From Anaerolineales bacterium (lineage in GTDB: Bacteria > Chloroflexota > Anaerolineae > Anaerolineales > DRMV01), in assembly GCA_027023425.1 (NCBI GenBank), contig JALVVL010000039.1, positions 1 to 64,000 of the forward strand: a DNA stretch of 64,000 nucleotides, read 5' to 3'. Of this stretch, positions 59,569 through 64,000 are shown in pieces (positions within the stretch are counted from its first letter, which is position 1; every line of letters begins with the position of its first letter). The position numbers and the translations under genes are program-made. The notes beneath the pieces were generated by a model, which was not told the DNA's origin, did no database searches, and saw only the letters and a list, made by a program, of their open reading frames with translations.

Positions 59569-60366
59569 ATGCTTGACAAATCCTCTCCTCTTCCACTCTA
59601 CTTTCAACTCAAGGAACTCTTGCGCGAGAAAATCGCCTCGGGGGAATGGCAGCCGGGCGACATGGTGCCTTCTGAGCGAGAACTAAGTGAGCAATACCAC
59701 ATAAGCCGCATGACAGCGCGCCAGGCTTTGCGAGAACTGGCTACCGAAGGGCTCTTACGACGGGAACCCGGGCGCGGGACTTTCGTCGCCGCCCCCAAAA
59801 TTGAACATGGCCTTTCGCGGCTGACCGGTTTCACAGAAGATATGCTGGCTCGCGGCCTTCAGCCCGGCGCCAAAGTGATTCGCTTAGCGCTTATCTCCCC
59901 GCCTTTGCGGGTGGCGCGCGCCCTCCAAATTACCCCCGACCGGAAGATCGTTTTGCTGGAGCGGTTGCGGCTGGCAGGGGGAGAGCCCGTCGCCCTGGAG
60001 AGCAGCCATTTGTATTTCAACGGCGTCTCGGCGCTTTTGGACGAGGATTTTGAGAATCATTCCCTTTACCACATCCTTTCTGAAAAATATCACATTACTC
60101 CTGCACGAGCAGTGCAAAAGATCGGGGCGGATCTGTGCAGCCGGAGAGAACAGGAATTGCTGCAAATCGCCGAAGGAGCGCCAGTACTCAGAAACAAGCG
60201 CATTACCTATGACCAATGGGGGCGACCGTTTGAATACACGGAATCGGCTTATCGCGGCGATCGGTACGTTTTCCAAGCCGAACTGAGCGCCCTTGAGCAA
60301 CAGGAGGTAAGCCATGTGAATAGAGAAAATCCTTTCTCAGTTGACTCGTATCCACATTTCACCTAA
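59569..60366 (+). CDS. GntR-family regulator, HutC/NagR subfamily
   Basis: 265 residues. N-terminal winged helix (PLYFQLKELLREKIASGEWQPGD, PSERELSEQYHISRMTARQALRELATEGLL, REPGRGTFVA) then a UTRA effector domain (RLTGFTEDMLARGLQPGAKVI; the FEYTESAYRGDRYVF end). HutC/NagR proteins respond to sugar phosphates or similar. The upstream operators match the NagR/DasR core, so an amino-sugar signal is plausible but inferred. ATG 59569 has only a weak purine-rich site. The adjacent sugar ABC importer genes start 13 bp later and are probably its targets. Confidence 0.92.
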   Translation: MLDKSSPLPLYFQLKELLREKIASGEWQPGDMVPSERELSEQYHISRMTARQALRELATEGLLRREPGRGTFVAAPKIEHGLSRLTGFTEDMLARGLQPGAKVIRLALISPPLRVARALQITPDRKIVLLERLRLAGGEPVALESSHLYFNGVSALLDEDFENHSLYHILSEKYHITPARAVQKIGADLCSRREQELLQIAEGAPVLRNKRITYDQWGRPFEYTESAYRGDRYVFQAELSALEQQEVSHVNRENPFSVDSYPHFT

Positions 60367-60379
60367 GGAGAGAAAGAAA

Positions 60380-61756
60380 GTGACCAAGAAATCTGTTTTC
60401 GCAATTTTGATAGTGCTGGCGCTTCTGGCAACAGCACTGGCCGGTTGCGGCAAGCAGGCCCAGCCGACAGCAGCCCCTCAACAACAGCCGACAGCGGCGC
60501 CACAACAGCAAGCCACTCAACCGCCTGCCAAGCCCACCCAAGCGCCAGCGACCCAGCCATCAACCACCAACAAGCCCATAACCCTCACAGTTTGGTCATG
60601 GCGCACCGAAGACGAAAAGGCCTACAACGAAATCTTCGCCGTCTACGAAAAAGAACACCCGGGCGTTAAAGTTGAATTTGTGCCGTTTGTGGCAACAGAT
60701 TACAACAACATCCTCGCCACAGGGTTGACGGGCGACAAGGGACCCGACGTCGTTCAATTGCGCGCTTACGGCGGTCTGCAGCCCTTGGTTGAAGCAGGGC
60801 AGTTGGTGCCGCTGGATGGCAAGGTCAAGACCCTTAAAAACTTCACCCCCGGCATCCTCAAAGGCGCCACAGGCATCAAAGACGGCCACATCTACGGTGT
60901 TCCCTTTGGCATTCAGGTGGTAGCCGCCTACTACAACAAGGACATTTTCAATAAACTTGGCCTGAGCGAACCAAAAACATGGGATGACTTCATCAACATC
61001 CTGAAAACCACCAAGAAGGCCGGGTATGTACCGTTGGCAGTGCCCGCCAAAGACACGTGGATGTTGCCCATTGTCCACGATGCCGTTGGTGCGCCTCGTT
61101 ACGGCGGCCCCGAGTTTGAAAAGAAGGTGCTGGCCGGCGAGACCGACTTCACGGATCCCAACTATGTAGCCTCCATCAAGTTGGTGAAAGACCTCCAGCC
61201 TTACATGCCCGATAACGTGGTGGGTGTGAGTTACCAAGATGCGCGCACCCTCTTCATCACCGGTCAGGCCGCCATCTTCATCGGCGGTTCTTTTGAGGTC
61301 GGTTTCTGGCGCGCTCAGGCTCCCGACCTCAAGATCGGCGTCTTCCGCGTGCCGCCGGCGCCCAATTCGGTGCACAACGGCCCTCTGGCTCCCGGCTGGA
61401 TGGACGGCTCTTACGGCGTGAACGCCAAAAGCAAGCACCAAGAGGAAGCCATCAAACTGGTAGAATGGATGGGTACACCCGAATTTGCCCAGATGTTCAC
61501 CGAGAAAATCAAGCAACTCTCGCCCTTGCCTTCGGCTAAGCCCACCGATCCGCTGCTGCAGAAGTTCGCCAAATTCTATGCCGAAACCCCCACCCCTTAC
61601 CTGATGCTGGTGGACTTCCGCTACGGCAACCCGCAGGGCCATGTCTTGTTGGGCAACGGCATCCAGAAGATGCTACTGGGCGAAATGACGCCCGAGCAGG
61701 TCGCCCAAAGCGTGCAAGACGGCCTTTCCCAATGGTTCAAGCCGAAGAAGAAATAG
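60380..61756 (+). CDS. Sugar ABC transporter substrate-binding lipoprotein
   Basis: 458 residues. Signal with lipobox LAGC, then a Pro/Gln/Thr-rich linker (about 25-60). The binding-protein family 1 fold begins ITLTVWSWRTEDEKAYNEIF, followed by GPDVVQLRAYGGLQPLVEAG, YGVPFGIQVVAAYYNKDIF, GSFEVGFWRAQAP and LLGEMTPEQVAQSVQDGL. GTG 60380 is chosen with AAGGAGAG seven bases upstream; a longer frame overlaps gntR. First gene of the importer, presumably strongly expressed because of the downstream hairpin. Ligand unknown. Confidence 0.93.
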   Translation: MTKKSVFAILIVLALLATALAGCGKQAQPTAAPQQQPTAAPQQQATQPPAKPTQAPATQPSTTNKPITLTVWSWRTEDEKAYNEIFAVYEKEHPGVKVEFVPFVATDYNNILATGLTGDKGPDVVQLRAYGGLQPLVEAGQLVPLDGKVKTLKNFTPGILKGATGIKDGHIYGVPFGIQVVAAYYNKDIFNKLGLSEPKTWDDFINILKTTKKAGYVPLAVPAKDTWMLPIVHDAVGAPRYGGPEFEKKVLAGETDFTDPNYVASIKLVKDLQPYMPDNVVGVSYQDARTLFITGQAAIFIGGSFEVGFWRAQAPDLKIGVFRVPPAPNSVHNGPLAPGWMDGSYGVNAKSKHQEEAIKLVEWMGTPEFAQMFTEKIKQLSPLPSAKPTDPLLQKFAKFYAETPTPYLMLVDFRYGNPQGHVLLGNGIQKMLLGEMTPEQVAQSVQDGLSQWFKPKKK

Positions 61757-61767
61757 GTTAACTCTTA

Positions 61768-61806
61768 CTGGCGGGGCGGAAGCGAACAAGTCTTCTGCCC
61801 CGTCAG
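61768..61806 (+). promoter_or_regulatory. Intercistronic hairpin after the binding-protein gene
   Basis: CTGGCGGGGCGGAAG pairs with CTTCTGCCCCGTCAG (one mismatch), loop of nine bases, no T-run. Such hairpins between binding protein and permeases stabilise the upstream message or reduce permease expression. Confidence 0.65.
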
Positions 61807-61865
61807 GCTTCTCGTGGTTTCTACCCGCTCATTCCCGCAAGGTATCCCTTTTGGGGAGCCGCCGT

Positions 61866-62843
61866 ATGCCTTTCTCCAAATGGTTGACGAAACGTAAAAC
61901 CGCTCACCGCCAAAAGCGCAAACGCGCTAAGGGCGTGGGTAATGCCGCGCCGTCTTGGGGAATTATCGCGCTTTTTATCTTGCCTGCTTTTTTGCTTTAT
62001 ACCGTCTTTATGATTTGGCCTCTGGCTCAGTCGTTTTATTTCAGCCTGTTTGAGTTCAAAGGACTGGCGCGGGGGGCTTTCGTGGGCTTGCGGAATTTCC
62101 GGGAATTGTTTACGCGATACCCTCTCAACGAGCAATTGCCCCGGGCCTTTTTGCACAATGTCTATTTTTTCATCGGCACCATGCTGATTCAGAACACCTT
62201 AGGGTTGCTATTCGCCAAGTTGTTGTATGCTCCCCGTTGGGGGAAACGCTTTTTCCAAACCGTGTACACACTGCCGTATCTAATCAGCGCCCTGGTTGTG
62301 GGGTATTTGTGGAGTTTGATGCTCAACCCGCTTTTCGGACCAATCAACCGGGCACTCAAAATGGTAGGGTTGACCGCACTTGCCCGCCCATGGTTGGGAG
62401 ACCCGGCGACCGCGCTACCGTCAATTATCCTCGCCAACGCGTGGCAGTGGATAGGTTTCCCCATGCTATTGTTTGCGGCAGGGCTGGCCAATATCGGCGA
62501 AGACCTGCGGGAAGCGGCTCGCATTGATGGCGCTACCAGTTGGAAACTGTTTTGGCACATTGAACTTCCTCTCTTGTTGCCCGTGGTGGGCATCGTCACC
62601 GTGCTTACGTTCATCGGCAACTTCAACGTCTTCGGCATTGTATGGGCAATGGGCGGTGTCAATGGGGAACCAGGCGGGGCTACCGATGTGCTGGGGCTGG
62701 TCTTTTACCGCACCGCCTTTCGCGGCGGGGTTGATGCCTTTGGCCTGGCCTCGGCGTTGGCGGTTTTGATGTTTGCCTTCATCTTTGGCGTTTCAATGTT
62801 CATGGTGGGACAATTCCGCCGCTGGGAGGAGAGCCTGAAATGA
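61866..62843 (+). CDS. Sugar ABC transporter permease, MalF/UgpA-like
   Basis: 325 residues. A basic N-terminus (KRKTAHRQKRKRAK) precedes six helices. The EAA loop is EDLREAARIDGATSWKLFWHIELP, and QSFYFSLFEFKGLARGAFVGLRNF follows helix 1. ATG 61866 has GGGGAG upstream; TTG at 61851 overlaps it. Overlaps the next permease by ATGA. Confidence 0.93.
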   Translation: MPFSKWLTKRKTAHRQKRKRAKGVGNAAPSWGIIALFILPAFLLYTVFMIWPLAQSFYFSLFEFKGLARGAFVGLRNFRELFTRYPLNEQLPRAFLHNVYFFIGTMLIQNTLGLLFAKLLYAPRWGKRFFQTVYTLPYLISALVVGYLWSLMLNPLFGPINRALKMVGLTALARPWLGDPATALPSIILANAWQWIGFPMLLFAAGLANIGEDLREAARIDGATSWKLFWHIELPLLLPVVGIVTVLTFIGNFNVFGIVWAMGGVNGEPGGATDVLGLVFYRTAFRGGVDAFGLASALAVLMFAFIFGVSMFMVGQFRRWEESLK

Positions 62844-63688
62844 ACGCCCGGAAAGTTTCTCGCCCCAGTCGGTTGAACTTGGCGGCCCTGGGCACACAAG
62901 TGCTGTTGTGGGGCTATGCCGCGGTGGTGTTAGGCCCCCTGTTATTAGTAGTGAACAACGCCTTGCGGCCGACGCGCGAAATTTTCAAAAATCCCATTGG
63001 GCTGGCGACATCGCCCACTTTTGCCAGTTTTGTCAAAGCGTGGGAAAAAGCCAACTTTCACGTTTATTTCTTCAATTCCCTTGGCATCACTGTCGCGGCG
63101 GTAGTGCTCGCCACCGCGGTTTCGGCTCTGGCGGGCTACATCTTAGGGCGTTATCGTTTCCGAGGAAGCATTTTCCTCTCAGCCTATTTTCTGGCCGGTT
63201 TGATGCTCCCTTTCCGGCTGGCTATCGTGCCATTGTTCCTCCTCTTGAACGACCTTGGACTGGTGGACAGCCGTCTGGGGCTGATCCTGGTTTACGCCGC
63301 CACGGGCATTCCCTTCTCGGTGTTCATCCTTTCCTCTTTCTTCCGGCAACTGCCGCAAGAGTTGAGCGAGGCGGCGCGCATTGACGGAGCAGGTGAATTC
63401 ACCATTTTCGGGCGTATCATGTTGCCCTTAGTGCGCCCTGCCCTCGCTACGGTTGTCGTTTTCCAATTCGTACCGCTCTGGAACGACTTTTTCTTCCCTC
63501 TCGTATTGCTCCGCTCAACTGACAAATGGACACTGCCTGTGGGCATGACCCGTTTCTTCGGTGAGTTCCAAACAGATTGGTCTACGCTTTTTGCTGGATT
63601 GATTATCACGACCCTGCCGTTGATCGTCATCTTCCTGCTGGCGACCAAGCAGATCATCGCCGGATTGACAGCAGGGATTGGCAAATAA
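62840..63688 (+). CDS. Sugar ABC transporter permease, MalG/UgpE-like
   Basis: 282 residues, six helices. The EAA loop is QELSEAARIDGAGEFTIFGRIMLPL. A typical second permease, RTREIFKNPIG and NSLGITVAAVVLATAVSALAGYILGRYRF. It pairs with the MalF-like subunit. No ATPase gene follows, so a shared MsmK-type ATPase encoded elsewhere is likely. Confidence 0.93.
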   Translation: MNARKVSRPSRLNLAALGTQVLLWGYAAVVLGPLLLVVNNALRPTREIFKNPIGLATSPTFASFVKAWEKANFHVYFFNSLGITVAAVVLATAVSALAGYILGRYRFRGSIFLSAYFLAGLMLPFRLAIVPLFLLLNDLGLVDSRLGLILVYAATGIPFSVFILSSFFRQLPQELSEAARIDGAGEFTIFGRIMLPLVRPALATVVVFQFVPLWNDFFFPLVLLRSTDKWTLPVGMTRFFGEFQTDWSTLFAGLIITTLPLIVIFLLATKQIIAGLTAGIGK

Positions 63689-63836
63689 AGGGCAGACTGC
63701 CCATTTCCGACAAAATCGCCTGCCCTGATGGGGGAAAGACCGGCACCTGTTGTGCCCTATAAGAAAAAGCGAATTTTGCCTTCTAACGCTTCTAAAGTTG
63801 TCTCTTACCAAGGTTGCGGGGTTTGAAAACGGCGTT

Positions 63837-63871
63837 TTTTGGCGTGCATTGCAAGGCAGCGCACGCCAAAA
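63837..63871 (+). terminator. Hairpin downstream of the sugar importer
   Basis: TTTTGGCGTGC pairs with GCACGCCAAAA, 11 bp. It is 148 bp after the permease stop, with short T/A runs in its arms. Terminator of the importer operon or a repeat; the rest of 63689-63925 shows nothing I can name. Confidence 0.5.
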
Positions 63872-63925
63872 CTCTCCCCGCTCCACGGCCAAAAGAGGGG
63901 TGAGCATACGACTTTTCACACCCCC

Positions 63926-63954
63926 TTGACACCGAGGCTGGTTTGGAGTATACT
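63926..63954 (+). promoter_or_regulatory. Consensus promoter of the last gene
   Basis: TTGACA (63926-63931) - 17 bp - TATACT (63949-63954). Confidence 0.85.
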
Positions 63955-63981
63955 GAGTATGCACTACATACGGAGTATGCA
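63946..63981 (+). promoter_or_regulatory. Candidate operator array 'GAGTATGCA'
   Basis: GAGTATGCA at 63955-63963 and 63973-63981 (18 bp apart), a third GAGTAT at 63946 over the -10, and GTATG-CACTA-CATAC as an inverted repeat (63957-63971). The array spans the -10 and transcription start, the layout of an autorepressor. Confidence 0.5.
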
Positions 63982-63983
63982 TC

Positions 63984-64000
63984 ATGCTAAAACACGCTTT
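63984..64000 (+). CDS. Start of a gene cut by the window end, possibly PadR-type regulator
   Basis: ATG 63984 with GGAG nine bases upstream; only MLKHAF is seen. Many PadR-family regulators begin MLKHALLG, and the operator-like sequences at the promoter fit an autoregulated repressor. With six codons this remains a guess. Confidence 0.3.

Overview
The window is high-GC bacterial DNA. Gene content and style suggest a Chloroflexota (Anaerolineae-like) chromosome: quinol oxidase with a fused CydDC, ABC-2 exporters of the COG4586/4587/3694 type, many Pro/Ser/Thr-rich lipoproteins, and intergenic spaces packed with mosaic 'ACCACAGATTACACAG / CACCGATTGACACAG / TTGGCGTCCTTGG' repeats. This assignment is inference from gene content, not a phylogeny. 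Most coding sequence is housekeeping or transport. I see no phage, IS transposase, CRISPR array or rRNA.

Layout: 0.3-2.4 kb, NarL-type two-component pair; 3-4.3 kb, DUF2202 lipoprotein, tRNA-Ser(CGA) and the SRP 4.5S RNA; 4.3-11.2 kb (minus), fused cydDC, cydB, cydA and an Fe-S-type Rrf2 regulator; 11.7-12.7 kb, GH5-like lipoprotein; 12.8-15.6 kb (minus), a three-gene ABC-2 exporter preceded by a promoter, an 18-codon leader ORF and an intrinsic terminator that together look like an attenuator; 15.7-16.9 kb, pstS; 17.0-19.9 kb (minus), a PerR-like regulator with a P1B-4 metal ATPase; 20.7-24.5 kb, nucleoside-type ABC importer; 24.6-26.0 kb, folB-folK-folE; 26.4-27.8 kb (minus), tryptophanase; 28-31.9 kb, three membrane proteins, one resembling complex-I antiporter subunits; 32.4-36.4 kb, coiled-coil protein and an M16 peptidase pair; 36.7-42.1 kb, rRNA m5U methyltransferase, two small membrane proteins, tyrS, HAD hydrolase and a SpoU methyltransferase; 42.6-51.1 kb, small membrane protein, a 1690-residue TPR protein and a TPR/caspase-like (C25-type) protease; 51.6-57 kb, cold-shock protein, ketopantoate reductase, MoeB/ThiF, DUF3109, repeat-like membrane-anchored protein and MurJ; 57-59.4 kb (minus), APC transporter fused to two Usp domains; 59.5-63.7 kb, GntR regulator and a sugar ABC importer; 63.9 kb to the end, a strong promoter and the first codons of a probable PadR-type regulator.

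Regulation is unusually readable. Good TTGACA-N17-TATAAT-like promoters lie before the SRP RNA, pstS, perR, csp, gntR, the APC-Usp gene, the exporter leader and the last gene. Several others carry an extended -10 (TGnTATAAT). At two genes the -10 lies only 6-7 nt before the ATG, implying leaderless mRNAs. Candidate operators overlap or adjoin the promoters of rrf2, perR, gntR and the terminal gene.

The loci most worth following are the exporter attenuator, the large TPR plus TPR-caspase module, and the orphan complex-I-like membrane cluster. The repeats deserve study too: they separate genes inside apparent operons and supply the C-terminal codons of three proteins.
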